A stretch of 64,000 nt of DNA, from the NCBI GenBank assembly GCA_963786445.1, contig CAWAZU010000025.1, forward strand, positions 360,247 through 424,246, in the 5' to 3' direction. Below the pieces are notes generated by a model. It was not told where the DNA came from. It saw only the letters and a list, made by a program, of their open reading frames with translations, and searched no databases. The translations under genes were made by a program, and so were the position numbers. Below are positions 52,506 to 60,422 of this stretch, piece after piece (the stretch's first letter is position 1; every line of letters begins with the position of its first letter). The stretch is from JAFKFJ01 sp963786445. Lineage in GTDB: Bacteria; Pseudomonadota; Alphaproteobacteria; Acetobacterales; Acetobacteraceae.

Positions 52506-54560
52506 ATGGCCAAAGGTTCATCTGACCGGACGGCTGTTCATCCGTCGGTTGCCGCCGCCAATTCGGTCGCAGTGCGGCTCCGGCTCATCGGCCAGATGGA
52601 AGCCTGGACGCAGACCAGCGAAAGCATCCTGCCCACCGGCCGGAAGACGCGGGCCGTACTGGCGGTGCTGGCCTTGTCGACGCCGCGCCCGGTGCTGCGT
52701 ACGCGCCTCGCGGAGCTGCTCTGGAGCCGTCGACCGGAGGAGCAAGCCCGCGCCTCATTGCGCCAGGAGATCCACCGGCTGACCGAGACGTTGGGCGCGG
52801 CCGGTTCGCAGGCCGTCATGGTCACGCGCGACCACTTGGCGCTGCGGCCGGGCGCCGCGTGGGTTGACGTAGAGGAGGTGTTGCGCGCCACGGCCGCCAA
52901 GCCGGCAGCGCTGTCATTGCTGGACGGCGAGCTGCTTGAGGACCTGGACGGCGTCGATGCGGCGTTCGACGCCTGGCTGGCGGGCGAACGCGACCGGCTG
53001 CGCGACCGGGCGCGCGCGCTTGCCGAGACGCTGCTGCGCGAGCAGACCGAGCCCGAAGCGACGATCGCCGCAGCGCAGCAGCTGCTCGCAATCGATCGTG
53101 CGCATGAAGGGGCGTGGCGTGCCCTGATGCGCTCCTACGTCTCACTCGGCGAGCGTGGCAGGGCAATTCAGGCCTACGAGCGTTGCCGTGCCGCGCTTGC
53201 CCATCTGCTTGACGCACGGCCGTCCGAAGAGACGACCCGGTTGATCGCAGAGCTTCGCGCGACCGGGCTGGCGCACCGGACGGAGCCACCGGTCGCCGCA
53301 ACGGATGACGCGGGCGGCGAAGCGCGTGCCGAGTCGCGCAGCGAGCAACGGGCGGAACAACGGGGCGGCGCACGGGTCGGCGTGATGCCGCTGCAACTCG
53401 TCGGCACCACCGAGGCGGAGGCGCATTTCGGCACCGGCCTTGCGGAGGAAATCACCTCGGCACTGGCGCGGTTCCGCTGGATGTCCGTGGTGTCGTCCAG
53501 TTCGCTCGCCCGGTTCGCGGTGCAGACGCGCGACGAGAACGCGATCCGGCGGGTTTTCGACGTGGACTTCCTGCTCGATGGCACGGTCCAGCACGTGCAG
53601 CGGCGTCTGCGCGTCTCGCTGCGGCTGCTCGATCTGCGGGCTGGCAATCAGGTCGTGTGGTCGCGCCGCTTCGATCGTCTGGCCGATGATCTGCTGACGT
53701 TGCAGGACGACATCGCCGCGGAGACGGTGGCGCAGATCGAACCGGAGGCTCTGCTGATCGAGGCGCAGCGCGCTTCCGCGCGCCTGACTGACGAGGCGAC
53801 GGCCTGCGATCTGCTCCTGCGTGCCGTTGGCATGATCGGGCGGCTGGAGCGGCCGCTGTTCATGCAGGCGGGCGAGTTGCTGCGCGCGGCGACGGAGCGC
53901 GAGCCGGATCACGCGGCGGCCCACGCCTGGTATGCGTGGTGGCACGTCATGCTGGTCGGGCAGGACTGGGCAGCGGACCCGCCGGCCAGGATCGCCCACG
54001 CCGGCCAACTCGCCGAGCGCGCGATCACCCTGGATCCCCAGGACGCAAAGGCGTTGACCATCGCTGGCCATGTCCGCGCCTATTTGCATCGACGCCTGCG
54101 CGAGGCGATTGCCCTGCACGAGCGGGCGCTGGCGCTGAACCCCAACCTAGCGATGGCTTGGGGGCTATCGGGGATTGCGTTCACCTACATGGGCGACCTC
54201 GAGGAGGGCGAGCGACGGCTACAGCGCTGCAGAAAACTGTCGCCGCTCGACCCGCACTCGTTCTTGGTCGACACGGGCTTCTGCTTCATCGCGCTGCTGC
54301 GCAAGGACCACCCGGCGGCGGTGTCGATCGGGCGGAGCGTTAGCGAGATGAATCCGGCCTTTTCAGGCGCCCGCAAACCCTACCTTGCAGCGCTCGGACA
54401 TCTCGGTCTGGCCGAAGAGGCGGCGAGGGTGCGGGCACGGCTGCTGGCCATCGAGTCCGGCTTCGCGGTCCATCGGTTCCTGCGCGATTGCCCCTTCGAG
54501 GTGGCCGAGCACCGCGAGCACTACGCCGAAGGCCTGCGGCGCGCCGGCGTTGCGGAATAG
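52506..54560 (+). CDS. BTAD/SARP-like regulator with TolB-like domain and TPR repeats
   Basis: A 684-residue protein. Residues about 20-115 look like an OmpR-type winged helix (GRKTRAVLAVLALSTPRPVL, LRQEIHRLTETLGAAG). Residues about 120-250 look like a bacterial transcriptional-activation domain (EGAWRALMRSYVSLGERGRA, AYERCRAALAHLL). Residues about 290-420 resemble the TolB-like segment found in adenylate-cyclase-type regulators (GTGLAEEITSALARFRWMSV, DFLLDGTVQHVQRRLRVSLR). The rest is TPR (AITLDPQDAKALTIAGHVRA, ALALNPNLAMAWGLSG). There is no transmembrane helix and no cyclase catalytic domain. It is probably a signal-responsive transcription regulator; its targets are unknown. Confidence 0.75.
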   Translation: MAKGSSDRTAVHPSVAAANSVAVRLRLIGQMEAWTQTSESILPTGRKTRAVLAVLALSTPRPVLRTRLAELLWSRRPEEQARASLRQEIHRLTETLGAAGSQAVMVTRDHLALRPGAAWVDVEEVLRATAAKPAALSLLDGELLEDLDGVDAAFDAWLAGERDRLRDRARALAETLLREQTEPEATIAAAQQLLAIDRAHEGAWRALMRSYVSLGERGRAIQAYERCRAALAHLLDARPSEETTRLIAELRATGLAHRTEPPVAATDDAGGEARAESRSEQRAEQRGGARVGVMPLQLVGTTEAEAHFGTGLAEEITSALARFRWMSVVSSSSLARFAVQTRDENAIRRVFDVDFLLDGTVQHVQRRLRVSLRLLDLRAGNQVVWSRRFDRLADDLLTLQDDIAAETVAQIEPEALLIEAQRASARLTDEATACDLLLRAVGMIGRLERPLFMQAGELLRAATEREPDHAAAHAWYAWWHVMLVGQDWAADPPARIAHAGQLAERAITLDPQDAKALTIAGHVRAYLHRRLREAIALHERALALNPNLAMAWGLSGIAFTYMGDLEEGERRLQRCRKLSPLDPHSFLVDTGFCFIALLRKDHPAAVSIGRSVSEMNPAFSGARKPYLAALGHLGLAEEAARVRARLLAIESGFAVHRFLRDCPFEVAEHREHYAEGLRRAGVAE

Positions 54561-54599
54561 CCGCCGGTCGCTCCGCGGATGTCGGCCGTGGCCGGGCGG

Positions 54600-56078
54600 T
54601 CATGGGCCGGAGGTGCCTCCGACCGTCAGCGCCGCCAGCTTCAGCGTGGGCTGCCCGACGCCGACCGGCACGCCCTGACCGTTCTTGCCGCATGTGCCGA
54701 TCCCGGGATCGAGCGCCACGTCGTCGCCCACCATCTCCACGCGCGTGAGCGCGTCCGGGCCGTTGCCGATCAAGGTGGCGCCCTTCACCGGCGCGGTGAC
54801 CTTGCCGTCCTCGATCAGATAGGCCTCGCTCGCCGAGAACACGAACTTGCCCGAAGTGATGTCCACCTGCCCGCCGCCGAAGTTCACGGCATAGAGGCCG
54901 CGGCGGACCGAGCGGATCATGTCCTCCGCCTTGTGCGTGCCGGCGAGCATGACGGTGTTGGTCATCCGCGGCATCGGTGCGTGCGCGAAGGACTGCCGCC
55001 TGCCGTTGCCGGTCGGCCGCACCCCCATCAGCCGCGCGTTCAGACGGTCCTGCATGTAGCCGCGCAGGATGCCGTCCTCGATCAGCACGGTGCGGCTGGT
55101 CGGCGTGCCTTCGTCGTCCACGGTCAGGCTGCCGCGGCGGTCGGGCAGCGTGCCGTCATCAACCACCGTCACGGCTTCCGACGCGACGCGGCGGCCGAGC
55201 AGGCCGGCAAAGGCCGAGGTCTTCTTGCGGTTGAAATCTCCCTCCAGCCCGTGCCCGATCGCCTCGTGCAGCAGGATGCCCGGCCAACCGGCGCCGAGCA
55301 CCACCGGCATCTCGCCGGCCGGCGCCGGACGACTGTCCAGGTTCAGCGCCGCCTGCCGCAGCGCTTCGTCCACCGCGTGCCGCCACACCTGCGCGCCGGT
55401 CACGCGATCATAGCCGAAGCGGCCGCCGGTGCCGTAGCTGCCGGTCTCGCGGCGTCCGTTTGCCTCCATCACCACCGAGACGTTGAGCCGCACCAGCGGG
55501 CGCAGGTCGGCCACGCGCCGGCCATCGGCGCGGATGATCTGCACCGCCTGCCACTCACCGCCGAGCGAGGCCATCACCTGCCGAACGCGTCCATCACGTC
55601 CGCGGGCATAGGCGTCGATTTCGGCGAGGAGGGCGGTGCGTGCTTCGAACGGCATGATCGCAAGCGGGTTGGCGTCCGAGTAGAGACGCGCGTTGCTTGG
55701 CCGCGGCGGCTCGCCGGCGCTGCCGGAATGACCGGCGACGACCGCGCGCACGGTCGCCGCGGCGCGACGCAGGGCGTCCTCGGACAATTCGCCGGCATGG
55801 GCGTAGCCGGTGGCCTCGCCCGCGACCGCACGCAGCCCGAAGCCGAGCGTCGTGTCGAAACCGGCGGAGCGGATGCGACCGTCATCGAGGCTCAGGGCCT
55901 CGCTCTCGCGATACTCCAGGAACAGCTCGCCGTCGTCGGCGTCGTGCAGTGCCGCGGCGGTCAGGCGGTCCGCGTCTTCGCGCGCGAGCTTGGCGCCGTC
56001 CCCTCCGAAGAACAGCCGGTCGGTGACGGCAAGCGGAGAGTCGGCGAAGCCGGGCTGGCCGGGCGCGGTGTTGCTCAT
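54600..56078 (-). CDS. tldD: TldD metalloprotease
   Basis: A 492-residue protein. The zinc motif is in LLHEAIGHGLEGDFNRKKTS (HExxxH arrangement of the TldD/PmbA family). The C-terminal GGQVDITSGKFVFSASEAYL and GNGPDALTRVEMVGDDVAL are conserved. TldD with TldE/PmbA degrades small peptides and matures microcin-type and antitoxin substrates. No tldE is in the window. The ATG overlaps the ctaA stop (ATGA). Confidence 0.92.
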   Translation of the reverse strand: MSNTAPGQPGFADSPLAVTDRLFFGGDGAKLAREDADRLTAAALHDADDGELFLEYRESEALSLDDGRIRSAGFDTTLGFGLRAVAGEATGYAHAGELSEDALRRAAATVRAVVAGHSGSAGEPPRPSNARLYSDANPLAIMPFEARTALLAEIDAYARGRDGRVRQVMASLGGEWQAVQIIRADGRRVADLRPLVRLNVSVVMEANGRRETGSYGTGGRFGYDRVTGAQVWRHAVDEALRQAALNLDSRPAPAGEMPVVLGAGWPGILLHEAIGHGLEGDFNRKKTSAFAGLLGRRVASEAVTVVDDGTLPDRRGSLTVDDEGTPTSRTVLIEDGILRGYMQDRLNARLMGVRPTGNGRRQSFAHAPMPRMTNTVMLAGTHKAEDMIRSVRRGLYAVNFGGGQVDITSGKFVFSASEAYLIEDGKVTAPVKGATLIGNGPDALTRVEMVGDDVALDPGIGTCGKNGQGVPVGVGQPTLKLAALTVGGTSGP

Positions 56079-57178
56079 GTCGTCGACTCCGGTACGAGTT
56101 GGAGGGTGCGCGATGCGGTGGTGCGGCGCGCCGCGTGCAGGCTGGCGACGACCGTGGTCAGCAGCAGCACGGCGCCGGCCTGATGGGCGGTCGCGAGACC
56201 CGGCGGCGCGAAATTCAGCAGCGTGGCGACGCCGAGAGCATACTGCGCGCACACGGCCACACCGAGCGCGACGAGGGCGCGTCGGAGCGCCGGCGGCTGC
56301 GGCCGGCGCAACCCGATCGCGGCGGTCGCCGCAGCCAGCAGCGCCGTCACGGTGGCAAGGAGGCGATGGTCGAACTGCACGGCGGCAAGATTTTGCGTCA
56401 GATTGCGCAGGAGCGGATGCATGTCGGCATAGGTGGCGGGCACCAGGCGGCCGTCCATCAGCGGGAACGTGTTGTAGATCTTTCCTGCGTGAAGCCCGGC
56501 GGTGAAGCCGCCGGCAACGATCGTCAACGACAACAGGGCGAGCAGCGCACGCAACAGACGCGACGGCGCGTCCGGCGCAGCGTCGGGAGTCGGGCGCAGC
56601 ACCGACAGCCCGGTCCAGAGCAGCGCCACGTAGAGGGCCAGCGCGAACGCCAGATGCACCACCAGCCGATACGGCGAGACCGACGTGCTTTCGGGGAAGA
56701 ACCCGGAGGCAACCATGAACCAGCCGACGGCGCCCTGCAGCCCGCCCAGCACGAACAGCAGGGCGAGGCGCGGGCGCAGGCGCGGCTCGATCGCGCCGCG
56801 TGCCCAGAACCAGACCAACGGCACGAAGAACGCCAGGCCGATGAGGCGTCCCCATAGCCGGTGCGTCCATTCCAGCCAGAATATCTGCTTGAAGCCTGCG
56901 AGACCGAAGCCGTGATGCAGCAGCGCGTATTGCGGGATGCGCTCGTACAGATGGAACAGCCGCTGCCAGTCGGCCTGGTTGAGCGGCGGCAAGGCGCCGC
57001 GGATCGGCGCCCACTCCATGATCGACAGCCCGGAGCCGGTCAGGCGTGTCGCACCGCCGAGCACCACCATGACGAAGACCATAAAGGCGACGACCAGCAA
57101 CCAGCCGCCCACCAGGCGGCGATTGCGTGCGGCGGCTTCCGTGCCGGCGGGGAATTCGCGAACGTCGAACGGCATCAA
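56075..57178 (-). CDS. ctaA: heme A synthase (COX15/CtaA)
   Basis: A 367-residue enzyme with about eight helices that oxidises the C8 methyl of heme O to heme A for cytochrome oxidase. GGATRLTGSGLSIMEWAPI, FWLEWTHRLWGRLIGLAFF, TAGLHAGKIYNTFPLMDGR and AVQFDHRLLATVTAL hold the conserved His ligands. Two adjacent ATGs (57178, 57175) are possible starts. It is cotranscribed with tldD. Confidence 0.92.
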   Translation of the reverse strand: MMPFDVREFPAGTEAAARNRRLVGGWLLVVAFMVFVMVVLGGATRLTGSGLSIMEWAPIRGALPPLNQADWQRLFHLYERIPQYALLHHGFGLAGFKQIFWLEWTHRLWGRLIGLAFFVPLVWFWARGAIEPRLRPRLALLFVLGGLQGAVGWFMVASGFFPESTSVSPYRLVVHLAFALALYVALLWTGLSVLRPTPDAAPDAPSRLLRALLALLSLTIVAGGFTAGLHAGKIYNTFPLMDGRLVPATYADMHPLLRNLTQNLAAVQFDHRLLATVTALLAAATAAIGLRRPQPPALRRALVALGVAVCAQYALGVATLLNFAPPGLATAHQAGAVLLLTTVVASLHAARRTTASRTLQLVPESTT

Positions 57179-57322
57179 ACGATCATATAGCGGCGGTGCC
57201 GGCAGAAACAGCGTCGCACGGCAGGCGATGCGAGGTGCCTCACGCAGGGGTGCGCCGCCGCATGGCGGGGCTTGCGCAACACCCGGAGGACGCCTAGGAA
57301 ATCTGCCGCCGACGCGGCATGT

Positions 57323-57397
57323 GGGCGCGTAGCTCAGTGGGAGAGCACCACCTTGACACGGTGGGGGTCACTGGTTCAATCCCAGTCGCGCCCACCA
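57323..57397 (+). tRNA. tRNA-Val (anticodon GAC)
   Basis: A complete cloverleaf: acceptor GGGCGCG/CGCGCCC, D-stem GCTC/GAGC, anticodon stem CCACC/GGTGG with loop TTGACAC, T-stem ACTGG/CCAGT with TTCAATC loop. Discriminator A and an encoded CCA end the gene. It converges with tRNA-Gly 42 bases away. Confidence 0.96.
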
Positions 57398-57439
57398 TGC
57401 AACGAATTGCAGGCGTTCTGTGTTCCGACGACCAGGGAA

Positions 57440-57513
57440 TGGAGCGGGTGACGGGAATCGAACCCGCACAGCCAGCTTGGAAGGCTGGGACTCTACCATT
57501 GAGCTACACCCGC
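57440..57513 (-). tRNA. tRNA-Gly (anticodon TCC)
   Basis: On the minus strand: acceptor GCGGGTG/CACCCGC, D-arm TAGCTCAATGGTAGAGT, anticodon loop CTTCCAA, T-loop TTCGATT and encoded 3' CCA (57440-57442). It lies at the boundary between core genes and the accessory region, so is a possible integration site, although no duplicated tRNA end is seen in the window. Confidence 0.96.
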
Positions 57514-57754
57514 ACCGGCACGCCGCCATCGCCTGCCATGGTGGAGGGGGTTTCCGCCGCGAAGGCAAATCGCCCCTTAGAAATCAAGCACTTGCGAAAT
57601 GGGGCGCCAGCCATCCCGCAAATCAGCCCACGATTTTGCTTAGTATGCCGGCGCACGGCGGCGCACGCAAGGCGCGGTATGCGTCCGGGGCGGGGCAGCG
57701 TCGCAGCGGACGGGCGGACCCTCCGATGTCCGAAGCTCGGGCACGGGCATGCTC

Positions 57755-58145
57755 CGCCCCTCGCGCGCGCAGGCGAACCAAGTGGGGATTCCCCATATTG
57801 ACCTGTTCCGCTCCGAGCGCGGGGGCGAATGTGCCCCAGGGGCCATATTTTCGTCCCCGCCCCTCGCGCGCGCGGCGCTACCAGACCGAAGCGGTATAAT
57901 TGCCGGACGCCCCACCCCTCGCGCGCGCGGACGCTACCTGTCGCTAAGCATTACCAGATGCGGACGCCGACGGCCCACCCCTCGCGCGCGCGGCAACCGT
58001 TGACCGTTCCCCAGTTGGAATCGACCACCCGCCCTCGCGCACGCAGCGCTACTCTCAGCCGCTCCGCTCGAGCGGCCGCTACTCTAAACATCGTCGGATT
58101 TTCCGATGTTGAGGGTTTCCGCGCCCCTCGCGCGCGCGGCGTTGG
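57755..58145. repeat. array of six or more interspersed GC-rich repeats (non-CRISPR spacing)
   Basis: A core CCCCTCGCGCGCGCGG, usually continuing into CGCTACC, occurs at about 57758, 57860, 57915, 57978, 58032 (degenerate) and 58125. Weaker copies lie near 57815, 58060 and 58192. Core-to-core distances are about 102, 55, 63, 54 and 92 bases. The intervening DNA is more A+T-rich, and several intervals carry their own small inverted repeats, for example AACATCG/CGATGTT (58087-58110) and CGGAC/GTCCG (58168-58185). No protein-coding frame in it is credible. Confidence 0.75.
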
Positions 58146-58220
58146 CCGGAAAATATTGTCCGAGGCCCGGACATTTACCCGTCCGCCGCCTCCCACTCGC
58201 CCGCGGACACGGCGGACACG

Positions 58221-58249
58221 AAAAGGGCCGCCCCTTGCGGAGCGGCCCC
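58221..58249 (-). terminator. intrinsic terminator, minus strand
   Basis: On the minus strand GGGGCCGCTCC, a GCAA loop and GGGGCGGCCC form a long GC stem followed by TTTT. It begins five bases after the stop of the minus-strand gene at 58254-58530. A closely similar terminator lies at 58702-58731. Confidence 0.8.
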
Positions 58250-58253
58250 AGCG

Positions 58254-58530
58254 TCAGCCCATCAGTTCGGCCGCCCAAAGCCGTTCCTCGAACTCCGGGG
58301 GGCAGTTCGTCCGGGTAGAACTCCATCCGCTCCTTTGACGTGTGGTCGGAAACGGCTCCGGCATGGTCGTCTTTGTCGGAGCACCACAGCCGGTATTTGC
58401 GCACGTCGGCTCGGTTGACGTAGTGCTTCCCACGTGTTGGTCCGTAGGCACGAGCTTGGCGGACAACGCCGCAACATTTACGCCCGTTGGCATAGACGAA
58501 CGGGCAAGGGATCAAGTCCTGGTCCATCAT
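58254..58530 (-). CDS. hypothetical protein with cysteine ribbon (one apparent insertion)
   Basis: The protein starts MMDQDLIPCPFVYANGRKCC, continues through VRKYRLWCSDKDDHAGAV and KERMEFYPDELPP. There a run of six G (plus strand, about 58299-58304) appears one base too long. Shortening it gives PEFEERLWAAELMG and a stop at 58254, followed at once by a terminator. The corrected length is 91 residues. Four Cys suggest a small zinc ribbon. GGAG lies six bases before ATG 58530. It is not recognised and is probably phage or island cargo. Confidence 0.6.
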
Positions 58531-58594
58531 AAGCTCCATCGCGAGTGATAGGGCAACGCCGGGCGCCGAAGCACCCGGCTGATAGACCGCAGTC

Positions 58595-58641
58595 TGGCCC
58601 CACCAAAGGGGCATCGGTCGTATGGTCCCACTGAAGGGACG
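58595..58641 (-). ncRNA. two tandem hairpins with compensatory arms, upstream of the 58254-58530 gene
   Basis: On the minus strand the two units read GTCCC-TTCAGT-GGGAC and GCCCC-TTTGGT-GGGGC, about 28 bases apart, with CATC/GATG-like flanks. The second arm position changes T-A to C-G on both sides, preserving pairing. They lie 65-110 bases upstream of the ribbon gene, so could be part of its 5' leader. No known RNA family is assigned. Confidence 0.4.
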
Positions 58642-58701
58642 ATGTGGTTCTCGCCACGATCTGACTATTCTGCGTTGGCGGATCGCTGTCAAGCTGTACA
58701 G

Positions 58702-58731
58702 AAGAAAGGGCCGCCCCCGTAGGAGCGGCCC
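58702..58731 (-). terminator. intrinsic terminator, minus strand
   Basis: On the minus strand GGGCCGCTCC, a short TAC loop and GGGGGCGGCCC are followed by TTTCTTC. It is 19 bases downstream of the stop at 58750. It shares most of its stem with the terminator at 58221-58249, suggesting duplication. Confidence 0.75.
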
Positions 58732-58749
58732 AGGTGGCGCAGCGCCGCC

Positions 58750-58968
58750 CTAGCAGGCAGGCGCAGGCTGGGGAGCCGGTCGCGGTGCCGGCATGGGCGG
58801 CAGCCGTGGCGGCGGTAGCGGCAGATTAGGCCAGTCCAACGGGAACGGCGTCTTTGCCACCATCCGCCACCCGGCCCCGCCCGGTGCGTCGATGGGGCAG
58901 CCTGCACGGCGGCACGGGCACAGGCCGCGGAGGTCGCACGGGCCGTTGCTGTTGGCCGGGCGGGTCAT
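58750..58968 (-). CDS. small proline-rich hypothetical protein
   Basis: A 72-residue protein starting MTRPANSNGPCDLRGLCPCR, with four Cys in the first 25 residues, then a strongly Pro-rich end (LPPPRLPPMPAPRPAPQPAPAC). GGAGG lies seven bases before ATG. The start overlaps the preceding gene's stop as ATGA and a terminator follows, so the gene is well framed. It is not recognised. Confidence 0.55.
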   Translation of the reverse strand: MTRPANSNGPCDLRGLCPCRRAGCPIDAPGGAGWRMVAKTPFPLDWPNLPLPPPRLPPMPAPRPAPQPAPAC

Positions 58969-59612
58969 GTGCGTGCCTCCGCCAGCCGCCCGGCGTCAGA
59001 GCGGCCAAAGACGACTTTCGGCGAGCGCGCGACCGGGCAGCGCCGGGCTAGCAGCACGGTGCGGCCGTCGCGCTGCCGCTCCGTCGTCACGATGCGGCGG
59101 GCGGCACGCTCGCGCTCGAAGCCTATCTGGTGCAGGCGAGGGAGTGCCCAGCGCCATTCGTCTGACGCTGCCTTCTCTGCGACGGGCAGCCATGCCGGCC
59201 CGATGTCCGTGAGACAGATTTCCGGAAGCGGCGGCTGTTCGATGGTTGCCTGTGCGGCCGGCTCGCGCCGCCGCGCGAGATATTCCTCTTTCCGCTGCTC
59301 CCGCAGCAGCCGCCACAAGCGTTGCTGGTCCGCACTGAGGAAGAGGCTGTGCGCGTCCACCACCACCGCCGCAGTGAGCAGCGGGTTGGCGATTTGCAGG
59401 ATGTCGTAACGCTGCTTGCCGGTGAGCGAACCGCTCCGGCCGGCGGCCAATTCGCGCAGGCTATAGGCTACGTCCCGGATCAGGCGCGGAAGTCCATGTC
59501 GGTAGTAAAAACGAGTAGGTCGTTCCAAGTCGCTCAGGGTGGCGGGGGGGATGGGCCAGGGCAGTCCGGGCACACAGGTGACGGGGCTGCGTCCGGTTAT
59601 CGGATCGCGCAT
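58965..59612 (-). CDS. hypothetical protein, function unknown
   Basis: A 215-residue soluble, Arg-rich protein starting MRDPITGRSPVTCVPGLPWP. Helical segments (RHGLPRLIRDVAYSLRELAA; LSADQQRLWRLLREQRKEEY) predominate; there is no signal peptide or membrane helix. GGAGAAG precedes the ATG by about five bases. It is translationally coupled to the 72-residue gene. No family recognised; its location suggests prophage or island cargo. Confidence 0.6.
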   Translation of the reverse strand: MRDPITGRSPVTCVPGLPWPIPPATLSDLERPTRFYYRHGLPRLIRDVAYSLRELAAGRSGSLTGKQRYDILQIANPLLTAAVVVDAHSLFLSADQQRLWRLLREQRKEEYLARRREPAAQATIEQPPLPEICLTDIGPAWLPVAEKAASDEWRWALPRLHQIGFERERAARRIVTTERQRDGRTVLLARRCPVARSPKVVFGRSDAGRLAEART

Positions 59613-59945
59613 GCGCTTCTCCTATCGCTTCCGGTTGCCGAGGCGCGCGGTTCTGAAACGCGCGCTCCGGGGGTCAGAAACCCGGCGATAGTCGGGCCGA
59701 TGTGCCTTTAGGGTTTCCCCTTGGACATTCGCACACCGCCCCCGGAGGTATTGCGGATACCGCTTTTCGGGGCGGCCCCGCTATCGCATCGGAGTTTCTG
59801 AGGCTCCGCCCAGAACCCTGCGCCGGCCGAACCTGATGCGTCAACAGCGAAGTGATCTGGTCAACTCCGACGGGAGAACGGCGGCGGGGCCGGGGTGCGG
59901 CTGCGGAAGGGGTAGAGGCGCCGGGAACCCAGCAAATTTGCCGCC
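59613..59945. other. 333-bp stretch without a supported gene
   Basis: Between the hypothetical gene ending at 59612 and the tail-cassette genes. Open frames here lack ribosome-binding sites or sensible starts. It must hold the promoter for the minus-strand genes to its left. Only a weak stem (CCGGG/CCCGG near 59667-59691) is visible, with no convincing terminator for the tail cassette. Confidence 0.45.
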
Positions 59946-60140
59946 TTAGATCGCGTCCCCGCCGTCCCGCCTATCCCGCCCCTCCGGCATCGACCGCCCC
60001 GGCCGGTAGCCGATCATTTCGGCCTCCGGCGCCGGCGCCTTCCTGCCCAGCCCGAGCGCGCGCGTCGTCACCCGAGGATCACGGGCGGCCCGGCACCAGG
60101 CGCGCCATGCCCGCGTGCGGGCGCTGCGGGCGCGCTTCAT
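59946..60140 (-). CDS. small basic hypothetical protein, last of the tail cassette
   Basis: A 64-residue protein starting MKRARSARTRAWRAWCRAAR and ending GRDRRDGGDAI. GGAGG lies close before the ATG, and the ATG overlaps the stop of the upstream cysteine-ribbon gene (ATGA). It is very basic and probably nucleic-acid- or virion-associated, but no family is recognised. Confidence 0.5.
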   Translation of the reverse strand: MKRARSARTRAWRAWCRAARDPRVTTRALGLGRKAPAPEAEMIGYRPGRSMPEGRDRRDGGDAI

Positions 60141-60315
60141 GTCTCGACCTCCGTCACCGCCAGCCCGGCGGGCGCGGGGATGCAGCACCAGCACCGCCAG
60201 CCGCGCGGTGCATCGCGTTCCGTCCACCACCAGCGCCCGTAGCACTGGCGGCATCGCGGCCGGTCTGCGGCGGCGCAGCATCGTGCCAGGCCGGCAGGCG
60301 CACGGCATCGCTCAT
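60137..60315 (-). CDS. small cysteine-ribbon protein (one apparent deletion)
   Basis: The ATG at 60315 gives MSDAVRLPAWHDAAPPQ. A second frame gives DRPRCRQCYGRWWWTERDAP and CWCC, ending GLAVTEVET at 60137, where the stop overlaps the next ATG. Adding one base near 60264 joins them into a 59-residue protein with CxxC and CxCC pairs, a likely zinc ribbon. The stop/start overlaps on both sides support the reconstruction. The family is not recognised. Confidence 0.45.
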
Positions 60316-60422
60316 TCTGCCCCCGCCTTGCCAGCGGGACGCCGGGGCGGCACGCCGATCGGGAAGGGGATAGGCGCCGGGTAGCCGCCTTGAGGCACGG
60401 GCTGATTGCTGGTGTCGGACAT
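60312..60422 (-). CDS. 36-residue proline/glycine-rich peptide, nested in tail cassette
   Basis: It starts MSDTSNQPVPQGGYPAPIPF and ends RRPAGKAGAE. The ATG shares one base with the tail-fibre stop (TAATG), and its TGA overlaps the next ATG (ATGA). The overlaps at both ends are the main evidence that it is translated. The function is unknown. Confidence 0.45.
   Translation of the reverse strand: MSDTSNQPVPQGGYPAPIPFPIGVPPRRPAGKAGAE

Noticed and set aside
57319..57899. Protein-coding frames over the tRNA genes
   Set aside because: They read through two complete tRNA cloverleafs and the repeat array, with no family-like content.
57755..58210. CRISPR array
   Set aside because: Repeats are imperfect, spacing varies from 54 to 102 bases, copies do not share a constant length, and no cas gene lies in the window.
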